Assembly (NCBI GenBank): GCA_014773175.1
Contig: VXCM01000477.1
Location: 313,249 to 377,248, forward strand
DNA from: Lucifuga dentata
Taxonomy: Eukaryota; Chordata; Actinopteri; Ophidiiformes; Bythitidae
Reading direction: 5' to 3'
Length of the DNA stretch: 64,000 nt
A program made the translations under genes and the position numbers. Shown piece by piece: positions 40,101 to 53,850 of this stretch (its first letter is position 1; each line of letters opens with the position of its first letter). The notes under the pieces are model-generated. The model saw nothing but the letters and a program-made list of their open reading frames with translations. It was not told the DNA's origin and did no database searches.

Positions 40101-42645
40101 GGAGAGGAAAGTATGAGCAAGAGAGACAACAGAGATTCATAGGTTTGTAAGATTTACCTCCATTACAAGTAACCTTAACCCCTCGCAGCAGAGTGAGAGG
40201 GATCTGTAAAACAAGCAGCACAGTCTAGGAGAGAATTTGACATTTTGAAAGAGATCAGCAGGTAAAGATGCAGAGACTCCCAAGGGTAGGGGACAGGCTC
40301 ATCGCTGGGCTGTCATGAGTGAGGGATGGAGGCTTATGAATGGTCCTTAGGTAAAATGGCTAAAAAGGGGAAATATGAACTACAAGCTGAAAATAGGTTG
40401 TCAAGTTGACCTTTTTCACACCTGTCAACATTATAATTCAATTGCAAAAATACAACCTAAAATGTTGAAAATGCCAATAAACACTAATTTTAGGGTTAAA
40501 CTAATCCAAATGATTTCTTGTGGTAGGTCATTTCAAAACACTGTATGTAGCCTTCTTATCAAACTGGTTCAAATTGAAAACCAATCAGGAAGTGCTTTTC
40601 AACTCTTATATATGCTGCATATTTCACATATGTATGTGTGTGTGTGTGTGTGCGTGTGTGGGGACTACAGGCTCTCTGGTGGAGGTAGTAGAGTACTGCT
40701 GTGAGATTCTGCCTTGCATCAATCTCTCTGTGTGTGTATTTGACTTTGCTGACATGAAGGGGATTCACATGTTAATGCCAACACGTGACTGCCGCGCTCC
40801 CTTCATTTACCTGTCTGTACCTGCCAGTCTAATAACAGCATAGACACCCCAAGACTCCACTCTTCAGTTAGCATATAATGCTGTAGGCCCAACAAGTTGC
40901 ACTGAATGGTCCGTCAGTACTAATCTTTCAAATTCAACATCAATATCACGTAATATAGCAACACTGTAAGGAAGCTTTGAATTTTATATTCATACCTGCT
41001 GGTGCTTATGATTAAACTCATCTCGGGCCATTTCCATTGGGAGACTGCATGTTTAGATGCTTTTTCGGGAGCAAAATCGCTCTCCTTATTTTCCCTTTAA
41101 ATGACTAAATCCGGCAATCTTGACTGAATCATGGTACTACATCAAAGTCAAACAAGCTCTTTACGTTTAGATGAATAATTGTAGGAAGACAGGAGATAAT
41201 TAACCTACTTACCATTTTCCCTGCAAGAAAGGATATGACAGGGTGGCGAGGGGTGAATTTTGTTGGGAACGGCTGCTTCTCACTGTCTTAGATAAAAGAT
41301 GCTGGACATTATAACTGCAGTTTGCCACTGTCAAGACAAAAGCCCTGAACAGCAGCCAGGACAGTTTGATGAGACAGAGGTGTTAAAGAGAGCAGCCACC
41401 TCCACTTTCTGATTTCAATATTACACTCAACAGAGCAAGTGTGCTTTAACAAGATTAATATGGAATTAATTGCACACAAGTTCGATGGATGTCTAGATAC
41501 AAATATAATTACTGAAGGATTATGATGAGAACTTGAATGAAGTTTCATTTTCTTTGTGAGTAGTTTCTTTGACGTCAAGTGCCATGATTATAACAACATA
41601 AAAATCATCAGAAAATGTCAGCCATTATATTGCTCGTGGGATGTTCATGCTCGCAATTGAGGTCATCAAGTCACAAATTACTGTAGTTACCTTCTCCAAA
41701 CTGTGCTGTTGAACAGTTACTGTAACAAATATTATAATACACATTCCAAAATGCAAAAAAGGGAAGATTGTCAATCCAACTACAACAAAAAGCCACAGTG
41801 GCAAGTGCCATATGGTGTTCTGGAAAGAGAAAATGTATTAGTTGTTATATAAAAGTCTTTGCATTGATTTCAGAAATACCATGACAGCAAATCTTGTGCA
41901 TGTTTGTTGCTGAGCTACACTGCAGTTCTACTTATAGGAATTAGATTAATGGATATAAAGCTGTCACTAGTGCTGAACTATTATATTAAGAAACACCAAT
42001 GACTGTGAATACAGTGAAACAGTACATAGAGCTCTTCTGAATCAATACTTCATCAGTAGATACAGTATCAATTAAGTATACAATAATATAGTTTCATGGA
42101 AGGAATAAGACTTTAAAATCTAGCTTAAAAATAAATCTGCAGGAATAATGTAATGACTGTTTGAATTTGATTATTAATTTGAATTTGCAGACAAGTTGAA
42201 GCCAGTGTTCAACATCGCAATATTTGTAGTAGCAATAATGTAACTGGCTGACTTTGTGTCTTCTACCGCTAATTGATTCAAAAATGTGTTCTGTCTTAAT
42301 GGATTATTCATGACCACTCTATCCATTAGAATTATACCTGAATGTTAACTTGTCACATGCTGCCATGACAATGACTAAAGACAAAAGAAATCATGTTTAA
42401 CGGCACTTTTCACCACAAACCCACATACCAAAGCACCTTATCATACGCTGAAGATTAAAAGCAAAAAGCCAAAGCCAAAACTAAAAATCAAGTGCCTCTT
42501 ACCTTATTAAGTAGCAGCAGAAGAGAAGGCTCAGGATGAAGACAAAGATGGCTGTTCCAAACACCACGATGTAGATATTAAGGGGAAGATTCTGGAACCC
42601 TATGTTTGGCATCCTGAAACTGTAGTGCGGGAAATCGGAGCTCAT
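30038..42645 (-). CDS. rnf24: RING finger protein 24 (RNF24), membrane E3 ubiquitin ligase
   Basis: Coding exons on the minus strand are 42645-42503, 37793-37751, 36849-36808, 30757-30678 and 30179-30038. All have GT-AG borders and join in frame to 149 residues (human 148). RNF24 is a small Golgi-membrane RING-H2 protein reported to bind TRPC channels and affect their trafficking. The N-terminus [17 protein letters not shown] is as in mammals. One transmembrane helix lies at about 24-46 ([23 protein letters not shown]). The RING ligands are C78, C81, C96, H98, H101, C104, C115 and C118, spaced C-x2-C-x14-C-x-H-x2-H-x2-C-x10-C-x2-C. The tail ends PLPGIENLV like its orthologue. A 42-nt and a 43-nt exon are kept. 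The ATG exon begins at an acceptor before 42651, so the upstream exon is non-coding. Confidence 0.96.
30758..36807 (-). other. rnf24 intron (coding exons 3 to 4)
   Basis: About 6 kb of non-coding DNA. It holds poly-A/T runs, an N at 32428 and the second copy of the inverted-repeat miniature element (35755-36324). I found no exon in the remainder. The frames at 31648-31914 and 31929-32138 show no recognisable domain. Confidence 0.65.
35755..36324 (-). mobile_element. Miniature inverted-repeat transposable element, copy 2
   Basis: The ends read CACTCAGTGTGTTTACATGC and, on the other strand, CACTCAGTGCGTTTACATGC. Interior blocks (GAGTAATCCGTTTACTGGCC, GTAGCTAGCTGCTATTAGC, TGTTGCTCCACAGAAGCC) match copy 1 at 3850-4347 in reverse order and complement. 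This copy is about 70 bp longer. It has no coding frame. Confidence 0.8.
37079..37135. repeat. (TG)n microsatellite
   Basis: An uninterrupted TG tract of about 55 bp in an rnf24 intron. A shorter (TG)n follows at about 37216-37240. Confidence 0.95.
37794..42502 (-). other. rnf24 intron (coding exons 1 to 2)
   Basis: About 4.7 kb of AT-rich intron with an N in poly-T at 38210 and a (TG)n tract near 40631. I see nothing gene-like in it. Confidence 0.65.
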
Positions 42646-44462
42646 GTATAGTCTGGATGGAAAGAGGGAAATGACAAACCTGAGAACTTCCACACGTCTC
42701 ATCACATTCTCCTGACATACAACACTTCAGTAAGAATGTGACACAAATAAAAAGTGAAACCAAGGTTATTTTAGCTCCACTACCAAATTACAGTTACACT
42801 TTCAATATGATTTTCAGATTTCCCTCTTCTTTCAGTTTTACTGTTACTATTACTGTTAGCATAGCATCTATCAACTTGTACAGGTCTCGTGTCTTCAAAT
42901 ATAAACTCAAAAATTATTGAAATAAACATTTTTAAAAACACCATTTGCTAAACTGACTGAACTGCATTTTCTTTCAGATTTAATGGATGCAAAGGTCTAT
43001 TCTGAGAGAGATCCAATAGGTATAAGTGCACAACCATGTTCTGGTTGTTTGAGAATTTTGAATTTTAGGTGTGCAACTTAGGGAAACTGAATAATTTGCC
43101 TTCTGTGCCAAGTGCTTAGTTGCATGATTCTCAGTCCTTGTCGTCAAATACCATTACACTACATATCTCCCATCTCTTCCTGCTCCATCTACACATGAGT
43201 GATGAAATCAGGTGTGTTTAGTCAGTCAAGATTTAATGGGCACAAACACTTGATCAAGTAAAAACACCAGATTTTGACTGCTGCAAAATTTGACGTGAAT
43301 TCTTCCTCAGCGCCTCAACACGCAATGACACTAAACAAACAAGTAATGAAAAGCCAGAGAAGAAATATGCCTTCTCCTCTTCCTCTTTTACCCACTGACC
43401 ACCAGTGGCAATCACTGCACAGCTTATTTACACCTCAGACAAAAGCCTTCCTGTGCTGCGCCTCAACTGGTCAGACTTGAAAACCACTACCATGAATCTG
43501 CACTGAAAGCAAATAGCGGAGATGCTGCAATCAATATAAAAAGTATCTTAGCAAACTTCCTGTGGCATTATTCAGTGCCTGAAATTCTGAACTGGCTCCT
43601 TTATTTTAGTTTGACTTCCTACGGTATTCAGTATTACATGGTTCTTCAGACTGAATGCAACAAGAACAAAAACTGTTTGCCTAAACTGGCACGCTGCTAG
43701 CACAATCTAGTTCAGTACAAAACAGGTGAGGAACACTATTTACACATTTTGAACACAAACATCAATCTGCTAACATTATAGAAGCGCACATATAATTACC
43801 GTATGAACTTATTCAAACAGCCAAGGCACAACAGGGATATGGTCAAGGGCTCAATACCAGAGGGACATGACTAGACATGCCCAGAGAACAGGACCAGAGG
43901 ACCCCAACCCCCTTTCAGAAAATACTAAAAGCTTCATTCCTCACTTCAGCCAAGCCAGTGGCTCCAGGTCAAAGCAGAGCCTGTCACAGGACAATACAGG
44001 TTTTTTTTTTAATGTTTTCCTGAACCTGCTTCATATCATGTACCATGTTTCTTTGTTCATTTTAAATCAGCATTTAGGGTGCGACTGCACACTGCCTCAG
44101 TTTAATCCCCACCGTCTGCCTTTACTCAGGTGCAACACAGTGCTCAGTGCTGCTACCCGCGGCACAAAAACAGAATGCAAGGCAAACATTACATCGATGG
44201 AAGCTATCATGAGTTAAAATCTGTAGTACGTATTCAAAAAGCTTAAGCCTGCACACAAACAAAGGCATATGACACCCACTTACCCAAGCGGCGCCTTCAT
44301 GCTGCACAGCACAAACCTCTGTATCACCTACAACACAGAGCTTTAGTGGAATGGCAGCATTAAAGAGCGCTGCTGTCAGTGAGTCGTCTCTTGTTGATGA
44401 GACTGGATCGCAGCTTTGCCCCTACATAAAGGCTCCATGCCAAACTGAAGCCCTGCCCTGCT

Positions 44463-44491
44463 CTTTTCTCTCTCTCTCTCTCTCTCTCTCC
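44463..44491. repeat. (CT)n microsatellite
   Basis: Uninterrupted CT dinucleotides followed by CCCC. Simple-sequence repeat. Confidence 0.9.
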
Positions 44492-45004
44492 CCGACACAC
44501 AAACATGCAGTGGAGCGACATGGCTTCCAAACACACTAACAAACCCTCAGGAGAAATATGAAACCAACACACTCCGACATTCCACTCTGTAGACTAGCTT
44601 CATTGCTATAGGAGTACATACAGTAAAGTAAGATAGCATATACATAGTAACTAGGCTACACAAGGCTACTTTAAAAATTTACTCTGTGATAAGGCATTGT
44701 TGTATGAATTATATCAAATCCGGAATAGTGCATTTCCAGTCACTTTACCCACTAATGATGCCACTATGACTCCTGTTCTCAGCAGTGAAGTTTACCTATT
44801 CTACACAAAACCCCTTCAATGTCTGCAATAATTCTTGGGGATAAGCCCAAATGACTTCAAACCTATATGCATAAACATGTAACCTTTATTTTGGACTAAC
44901 TTCATCAAACTTCAGTTCTTGCAGCTTTTCTGCAGCAGATGGATTGTTGAAAGTTTTCCTCCAAGATGCTGACTGTCACACGTTTCTGTAAATATCAAAA
45001 TGGG

Positions 45005-45445
45005 GAAATCAGTTCCGTTCAATCATTTTTTTTAAAGAAACCTTAAAATTCAATCTTTGCCTGCTAACACACCTGAATGTAGAAGGCACATTGGTTTTAA
45101 TTTATCTGGCAAAAACAGTCATTCCTCCTGAGAGTATATTACCTGGCAGAGATAGTTTATTCTGCGTAGCTCCATGTTGGATCAGTTAAATTGAGCAACT
45201 TCGACAAAAAATAAGAACGACATCATGTTCGTTGTGATGGGTTACGTATTGCAAAGGAACTTCTGTCTCTACAAGTTGATTTTTATGGCGTACTGGAATG
45301 AAATTAAACCAATGGAAGGTAGGAAAAACAATTCAAAACATTTATGCTCCAGTACTACAGTTTTGAAAAAGGTTGGCATTAATGTCATGTGTATGTGGGC
45401 AATATTTATTGGGCTCAAACGTGCAAAACCTTTGAGGACCTTTAA
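45005..45445 (+). mobile_element. TTAA-ended miniature transposon, copy E
   Basis: The right end GGGCTCAAACGTGCAAAACC, then GAGGACCTTTAA, matches copies A and B. The interior CTGCTAACACACCTGAATG, ATTACCTGGCAGAGATAG and CTACAAGTTGATTTTTATGG also align with them. The left end is degraded. Confidence 0.7.
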
Positions 45446-48400
45446 GGATAAAATTCAAGTAGGTCTGCACCATGAAGTTGCCCCCCACCCCGCTGTGCAA
45501 CACCCTACAGTACGTATCAAGATTCGCTGAGCGTGAAGGACTCGGGTGCACCCAGTTATCTAGAAACTTTACCCCTTTGCAGTAAACAACTCCACATACT
45601 ACAAAAGTGCACGTGGGTGTCACAATTAGACAGAGGCTGCTATTATTAGCTCATAACTGTGATATCCACCAATGAGAGCTAGAGATTCAGTCAGCAAAAC
45701 ACGCAGCAATCTGATTCCAAAATGCATTCTATCTGCCATTTCACTCCTCTATTGCTCTACTGCATAACAATCGCAGATAATTATAATCAGAATTAGGACA
45801 CACAATTATGTTGATTCAATTTCCGTTTAATGTGTAAACAAGACACTGTGACATTCACAGAAGTGTAACACAGGATGACAACTTATTCCTAAACTCCATC
45901 TTTGATGCTTCCTGCTGCCAAACTGCTTCCTGTGCACCGAAAAACACATTGCTGCCCCTCTCCCTGTCTGAAAGGGAGGGGTCTACTGATAACACAAGCT
46001 AAACTCACACACTTGTCTGGGCATATAGTAGAGAGGATTCCAATGTCAATGTAAAGCGAGGTGGCAGTACTGCTGCGAGCAGAGTAATCTCTACAGCTCA
46101 GCAATGGAGATTATAATGTATTTTAAGATAAGCAAAATAGATGCCAATTATACATGCTCGTTATAAAGTCATTTGCTATAATGAAGCAAGATGAGCGCGT
46201 GACAAAAACAGTGTTTCCTATTTGGAGAGCAGATTTGGCTTGCATCTGCTCTCCTTATCCCCCCCATTTCCCCCATCATCTGTCTCTATCACTCGCCCAC
46301 TTTCACGTGGCATCGCTCGATTACATAACGAGCAGCAAGGCTGTTTGCAGCACATCGCTTTCATGAGAAACGAGTGAGTGGGCACATCACCAAACTACTT
46401 CCTGTGTCGTGATGAAAGCATCATTTTTCTGCATCTTGTTCCGAGTCATTCTGTAATGACTTGAATTTGACTGATTCATTTTCACTGAATAATGAGATGA
46501 GGTTGGCGTCTGTGGATTTGAGCATTACTTCTCAGTGCCGAGATGTGTTTGACTTAATAAGCCCTCTTATTGATATTTGGTTTTCTCACAATGCATATCA
46601 TCATACAGTATACACTCCAAGTTATCCCACAACCTTATCAATGGTAATCGGTGTATCGGGATGGAATAATATCTAAACTTTTATTAGGTTTTAAACATTT
46701 ATACAAATATTTACAGCTGTTCCATACTTACAGCTATTCCATTTTGTTGAGTTTAACATATTCAGCCTGTGCTGATAAATACATCACCAGGGAACACTGA
46801 AAAAAATGAAATGTGTCCACTGGTTATTCTAACTGAAACATGTTGAAGAAACCTTTTGATTTTTGCAAGTTTTTTGTTTAGAAAGTCCTACAGTTTTATT
46901 GAAAAGTATCATTATTTGCTTTTATTATTTTAATAAAGAAAATACTTATTTCAATTATGGCTTGATCTTTTTTTTATTTGTTTGTTTTAGTTAGTTTAGC
47001 AAAAAACAAGAAAAGTTGAGATTAAAATCAAGAACTGTCCATAAATGTGAAAAAAAAAAAGAAATCGAGATTTTATTTTTAGGCCATATCGCCCAGCCCG
47101 AGGTCTCAGCATTATTCCTCTTTCCTCCATGTTTGGCTGTTTCACTGCTTGACACATCCTTCCAAGAACCACAAACACTACTCTGTGGATCTTCACCAGT
47201 ATGTCAGTGAGTCACCTCTTTTCTCTGCAAGTGTTTTTTTTTTTTTTTAAATTTCCAAAGAAAGTCAAGCCTTTCAAAATGCTTTCAGCTCAATAACTAA
47301 CTTCCCCCCACGACCTACACTCTAAGACCTCTTTTCAACCCCACTTCAAATAGGGCTAAAACATAACAGATCAATCACATGAACAAATGATGGCCTCTGA
47401 GCTCAAAATGACATTTAATATATTATTATTAATGTGACAAAATTATTATTATTATTTTTTTTTTTTTTTGCAAAATCAGCTGTTGAGTAAAATTGCAACT
47501 CCTGTAAAATGATGTCAGATGTTTTACCAAAAAAGAAAACTGAATGTACCTTCACTCATTGAGATTTAAAAGTATCTCAACCCAAAACAGCCTAGTCCTT
47601 AATATATTCCTTCTTCACAACTTCCTTTGTTTAACCATCTGATTAACTATCCAGTTGTCTTTACAACCCCAATCAGTTACCCTGTTCAATAATCACTTGT
47701 GGTGAGCCCACAGCACTACATTCAAAAGCTGCTGCTTGAATCTGAAGTGGAAATTTCCACTAGCAGCAGTGGCCAGCCATGAGATTTGCACATCTGAAAC
47801 TTAATATGCCAAAGGGCAGCAGCAAACGATAGAGCCTCAGAGGCAGAGCAAGGGACAATGTGCTGGCTGTCTGAAGTGTAATTCCACAATTACATAATGT
47901 TTATTTGTTGGGTTTATAGTCAAAATTGTCAACAACTGGAGTGGGGCTGCTGATGGCAAAAAATTGGAGTCAATTCCTTCAAACTATTACCATTTCAATA
48001 CTTTGAGGAAAATAGCAGCTAGTTAAACTTTGTTTTCAAGTCAGAATGAAGGAAAACATGAGTCCTAAAGACCTAGCTCAGGCTGTTACTAAGAGATGTA
48101 GGAAGCTTTTGAAAACTCCTTTCTCTGTTTTAAATTTACATAGTGGGATTATGTTTTTTGGTGAGAGGGGAAGATGATGATCATGGTTAGGCAGTCAATT
48201 TGTTCTAAAATCAGACACCAGTGCTTCCACTTCAGGCCCTGAAATATGCATTGCAAAAGGCTTGTTTTTCCAACATTGTGCCAAGTTCTGAAACAAGTCG
48301 TTGCTGTAGCTATAATTTCAGCTCTGGATGGGCAGCACAGGAGGTCTCATGAGGTCAAACTAATGAAAGCAGATGATACAATTCCAAATACATCAGCTTT

Positions 48401-49943
48401 TCCCATAACATAAAGTGTACATATTTCTATTCAAGAAATGTATTATTACATTAAAGGCTTATTTTCTATTCAAACATATGTTCATGCTGCTTCTTTAGGT
48501 TATGTTTTTTGTAATAAATGATAAGCATATGTTTAAACATCAGTCATTGTTGTTTGATGCAAGCAGACATTATTGAACCTAATTAGACTAGACATCACAG
48601 AATGCAGTCAAACATGCATTAAGTACAGGCCCAGTGGTGCGTTCAGGTCCTCATCCAGCACCACCTACACTACAAATTTTATCAAAACCTTAGTAAATAT
48701 ATTTTTTTTGCTAATACTTCAATATCAATCATGATACTGATTGATCGTAATTGACATGATCATTTATTTTAAATATAAAAGCACTGTTATTATAAATTGG
48801 TTAAAATGCTAAATAATAAGTTGATTAAGGCAACCAGCAAAGTGAGCCTTGTTTATTTTTTTTTTTTCATTTGTTTTTTTTTTTTTTTNTTTTTTTTTTT
48901 TTTTTGTGCCATCTTGAGATAATCTGTATTATTTATGGGACATTCTTCATTTTATTTGCATATTACCAAAAGCAGGTGTTTGGACTTCCATCTGAAAATG
49001 GAGGCTTAAGTGCCAACAGCTCACCAAAAAAATACAGACTTATTCAAACCTAAAACCAAATGCTGGGAATTTAGGATTCAAGTTAACTTTCCATAAAGAA
49101 ACAGAAAACAAACACTGTAATCAACTTCTGATTACACTGAGAAAACAGGAGGTCTCAAAATGGAACTAAAAAAAAAAAAAAAANCCCCCCCCCCCCATGA
49201 AAACCTCGTCATTCCTCAGCAGTGTCTGATAGTAACACAAGCTGACACAAACAAGAGGAACTGACACATACAGCTGGCTCATAGCTCTCTTGTCCCCACC
49301 TTTCCAGTACCATATTTCTTGGGGGGTGGAGGGGTGGGGGTAGTCTACTTTCTGTGCTCCTCTTAACCTCATGAACTACTGTTACAATTTGATACGCTTT
49401 ACATTTGCCTTCTTTTGGTCATTATTTTCATTTTTGATGTTGCACTGTCTAGTGGGCACACGTCTTCAAGTCAACAGCAAAAATGACATGATGAAATTCA
49501 AATTATAACAAGCACGGCAGAAGCACTCGAAGCAATGTCCTGTCATAGCTAAAAATAGGACCCTTGGCCTGCAAAGCACAGGGTCAGAGGAACTATAAAT
49601 AAAGCTTGTAGTCCTGTGAGGTTGAGTATCTCAACCCGAAACGTGAAAACAACTTGATTCCAATCTGAGCCATATCCCTGTCTGAGGTTATCTGGTTCTG
49701 ACTTGTTAAGAGTAAACAAATAGTTTGACTCAGACCAAATGGAAAAAACTAAGGTGACCAGTTCACAAACTTAGACTAATTGTACAATTCCAATACTCTA
49801 TAGTTCTGCTGGTTAGTTCTTATAATGAAACAGACTTTGTATGTCTTTTTAAAGAAGTTATTTTGAAATATAGTAGTCAAGTAATGTGCATTCACACTTT
49901 TGCAGTAGTGAAACCAGTGTTTAAGTAGGCAAAGCGCTTAATA

Positions 49944-50790
49944 CAGGGGGTCAAACTCAATCACAGAGGAGGCCGAAATTAAAAATTGGGTCCAAGTCGA
50001 GGGCCAAACAGGGTCAACTTTTATTGAAAACATACTTAAATTGGCCTCGTTTTCATTAGAGATGTTATGACAAATTATTCATACAGTGATCTGAACTTCA
50101 CTTTAACCGCTGCTCCCAAGACAACTTGTAGAATTCAGAACAAGCCAGAGGTATGGAAAAAACAGACAAATGAGAGATCAAATTCAAAATAAACAATACA
50201 TCAGCATCATTCTTTTTTTTTATGTCTTCCTCTGTATCAGCAGTGTTTCACTGACTCATTTCCAAGAAAAAGTTTTATCATAGGCAATCAAAAATAGACA
50301 GAAAACTATAATTTTTCTCAAGGGAAATCTAAAATCACTCAGTTTTTCATTAACAATACCAGCAAGTAAAATGAGAATAATATTTTAAATGTGATCATGC
50401 CTTCTTATGTTATATTCTTTAATTACAGCCACATCAGCTCTGCAATCACAAGGCAAACAGGTTTATCTCTAATAGTAAACAGCTTCTCTAACTCCCACCT
50501 GTGTTGAAAGCCCCTGTTTCAGAGTCCACCTTTCATTATGTCTATTTCTTCTGTGGTCTAGCTTAAAGTTCATTAAAAGTGACTGGATGGGCAGAGGGGA
50601 GGGGAGCGGGGCTTGCAGGTGTTGATTGACACACTGGCTGTTGTAGTGCATTCTGGGATTTGTAGTATCCGTTATGTGTGCGCTATACCAGTGGGCCAGT
50701 TATTATAGAAATTACATATTATCTCATGGGCCAGATATAATTGTACTGTGGGCCAGATGTGGCCCACGGGCCTTGAGTTTGACATATGTG
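49944..50790. mobile_element. Non-autonomous hAT-family DNA transposon
   Basis: The ends are CAGGGGGTCAAACTCAA and, on the other strand, CACATATGTCAAACTCAAGG. Sub-terminal GGCCGAAATT/GGGCCAAAC and GGGCCAGATGTGGCCCACGG match the typical ends of vertebrate hAT elements. It is flanked by an 8-bp target duplication, GCTTAATA (49936-49943) and GCTTAATG (50791-50798), with one mismatch. An 8-bp duplication is the hallmark of hAT. No transposase frame remains in its 847 bp. Confidence 0.85.
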
Positions 50791-53300
50791 GCTTAATGTC
50801 TTCATCACCCACAATAGTTTAAACCCCTACCTCTGATTCCAAATAATAAATACACATAAATCTGATAGTGTTGAGTGTCTGATTATGAAGGTGTGAAGTG
50901 TTTTGTCTTACTATCAGCTATAACTAATTAAACCAATTACACAAAGTTTGAATGGTATAACTGGGACTATGTTCTGTTTTGAAGCAATAATGAGCAATAA
51001 TTTGTGTATGAGTTCAGATCGCCTGTGTGAATAAAATGCACCTGTGCTAATGAACTGATTGCTATATGTTATGTACAGTTTAATGGTTTTTTGATTTATT
51101 TCAGTGTGTGTTCTGGCCCTCAATAAAATCCATATGTGGACCTTTAATTAAAAAAAAAAGGTTCGAATACCCTTGCCCTAAAGTATCTATAAACCATTCG
51201 CCAAAGCTTTCTGAATACCAAAGCAACCATGATGAACACCTTATTTTTACTGAGGTCCACTGGTGAATCTACATGAACCATGAAAAATACAATCTACGAA
51301 GATCATGTATCACTTCAGTTTGCCTTTCACACTTAAAAAAAGGTGTTTTCTGCCTTAAAATAGCGGTTGTAACTAACCTTTCATAAATAAACAATAGATC
51401 ATTCATACTGTTAAATAGATACTCCATGTAACGTCATGTTAAACAGATCTGTGATTCCTATGAATTGCAAAGTGAAGAAGCCTTTGCAAATCACATGTAC
51501 TGATAATGTGCTCTCATTCGGTCGTTTCTTGTTTTAAGCCTTGCCTTTCTGAAGTACCATTTATTTAAATTTACCGTCCATATCTGAAATGATCTGAGGA
51601 CACTCTCTTCTGATTGTTGTCAGCTTTGAAATGTTTATGACTGACAGCTATCCATAATTAACTTTTTCCCAGTTCATTTGTTTTTATTCTGTTCTTACTG
51701 TTTTTTAAAGAGTTAATCTTACTATTATTCTCAAATCACATGATGGACTCAATGTTTCTAAAAAATACCTTTAAGTATTTAAGAACAGTTACTAATAACA
51801 GGCATTCATTTGTCTTAGTATTTGTATACAACAAGAATGTTGTGCTTTGTACAGTATTTAGTACAGTGCAAAGTTTAACTCCCCAGCACGCTATTAGGTG
51901 AGAACTACTGCTCATAGCACCAAGCATCTCTGAGCAAACCAATATCTTCTCAAATTGCCTTTAGAACCTGGCTAAACACTGACACTTTTACCAAGAAATT
52001 TGTAATCTGTTATCTCTACGTGCCTTTATGAAGATGGTCCATATTTTGAGAAATTCAGAGGTATTCTCAATCAGTCTTTCCTTTATTTTGACAAGGATGT
52101 CAGGCCATACATGAAGACAATTAGTAGTATGGTTCTCAGAGGCTGGTGCACTGAGGGTTCAAAGTTCAACAAAGTTGAAACTACAGAGCACTGCTTACAA
52201 CATACAGCTGTTTAGATGCCAAATAATGTGTCACCATTCAACACAATGGCAAACAATCACTTAAAAAAATCTTGTGCAATACTGTGGAGTAGAAATGCTA
52301 ACTTACTGTTGGTAGCAAAGAATAAACTGACTTTTTTTTCTTCCTCAGGGATCAGGGATCAGGGATCAATCCCCAAAACTGGCGATAAAATGAAAGCATG
52401 AAATTGGAAAAATCAGGTTTTTCACCCAAGGAAATGCCCTATATTTCCAATTTCGCATCTTTGTATGCTTTCAGAGTTGCATAATTACATATCAAACTAT
52501 TTTTAAAAATGTCAACCTTACATGCACTATCTTTGCCTCTCTCTACATTTTATGGATCATCAGCTTACCAGTGTTTCCATATGTGAACGCAGACACATTC
52601 ATACTTGAGATAATTGTACTGTAGCCCACTGTGTCAACTCCATAGGATCAGCAACACAATGCTCTGTTAACGGAAACCCGCACTGTGTAGCCTAGATGCT
52701 ATTCCCCTAAATACTCGTCAAAACTCTCCTAATAATCAAATATATCCAAACTATGATAGCTTTACTGTCTGTGCAAGCTAACGTTAACGGTGCCAAAGAG
52801 ACAATTTGTGTGATTATCACTGTAAGAGCTTTAGGTTAGCGTTATCTCTATCCAACTGGCGCTTGGTTAGTTATTGTATGCAAAGAGAATTTTTAAACTT
52901 TAGCAAGATACCTATAATACGACAAAGTTGCATTTGTGTTTCAATTCCTAATATTGTTTAGCGTTACTTCAGTACAGAAGACGCCTGGGCGTAGGCTGCT
53001 AGCTAGCATTTAAGGCTAGCCTTAGCTACGAGTCAGGCATCCTGAGCAGCTCTGGTCCAGATTAGCATCAAGTATTAACATAAACTAGCATATATCCAAA
53101 CACAAACAGCTGAGTAATTCCCCTGGTGAATTCTTATAATAAAGCAGTGCCTGGCAGGTTAAAGTAACACATTTGGCTGTGCATATGAATAACTGGTCGT
53201 TTGACAGCATCATTCCCTGTTGCCAAATTCTGTTCTGTGCAGCGAACGTAGCCGCTAACGTTAAAGCATAAAGGGTTAATGAGAAAGCAAATCTACTCAC

Positions 53301-53850
53301 CAGCCACAGCAACAGCTCTGCTCTGCCGTGATGGATTTCTTCACACACTCCTGAGGTTCTGGGGTATGTCAAAACATCGATGAGAGCTGAAGAATACGCT
53401 AAATGTGAATGTGACTTAACCCCTGCTGCAAGGCGACTTCATCACACAGCTCCCGCCTGAGATGTTGACGGTGTTGCCCGGGATCTCGCTGGGTCCGGGT
53501 GGGAAGCAGGCAAAAATCGTCCGCACTCGACGACAAAACAAAGCGGGTGAATCGTACTCGATGGCGGGGTNGGCAAAAATCGTCCGCACTCGACGACAAA
53601 ACAAAGCGGGTGAATCGTACTCGATGGCGGGGTGATCCCGTGAACGTCTCTCTGGTGAGTTCCCAGTATCTTGTCGTTAATGTGGTTGTTAGCCCACGAG
53701 CAGTAACTGGTAGATCCCACCTTCTCCTCCTCCCGATCGTTTACACAGACTGATACAGGTGTGGCCGCTGGAGATATTAAGGACAGCGGGCGGGGGAGGG
53801 ATGCGAGAACGGGGGAGGGAGGAGGGGATGCTGCAAATAGTCACGTAGCT
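53301..53850 (-). promoter_or_regulatory. rnf24: rnf24 GC-rich promoter and non-coding first exon
   Basis: The GC and CpG content rises sharply compared with the AT-rich flanks. A strong minus-strand donor GGCTG|GTGAGT ends a non-coding exon at 53301. Further right, GGGCGGGGGAGGG resembles an SP1-type GC box. The start site is not visible. Part of this region is duplicated around an N (53509-53633), probably by assembly. Confidence 0.6.
53509..53633. repeat. Exact 62-bp direct duplication around a single N (probable assembly artefact)
   Basis: The block starting GGCAAAAATCGTCCGCACTC is present at 53509-53570 and again, identically, at 53572-53633 with one N between. It falls in the rnf24 promoter. 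Confidence 0.9.

Larger units (their letters stand above)
42652..53300 (-). other. rnf24 first intron
   Basis: A 10.6-kb intron runs from the donor GGCTG|GTGAGT at 53301/53300 to the acceptor CCATCCAG before 42652. It contains a TTAA-type miniature transposon (45005-45445), a (CT)n tract near 44465, poly-A/T runs with Ns (48889, 49184) and a hAT element (49944-50790). I found no other exon. Confidence 0.6.

Noticed and set aside
53509..53633. Tandem duplication as a real promoter feature
   Set aside because: An exact repeat around a single N matches the other assembly joints in the window.
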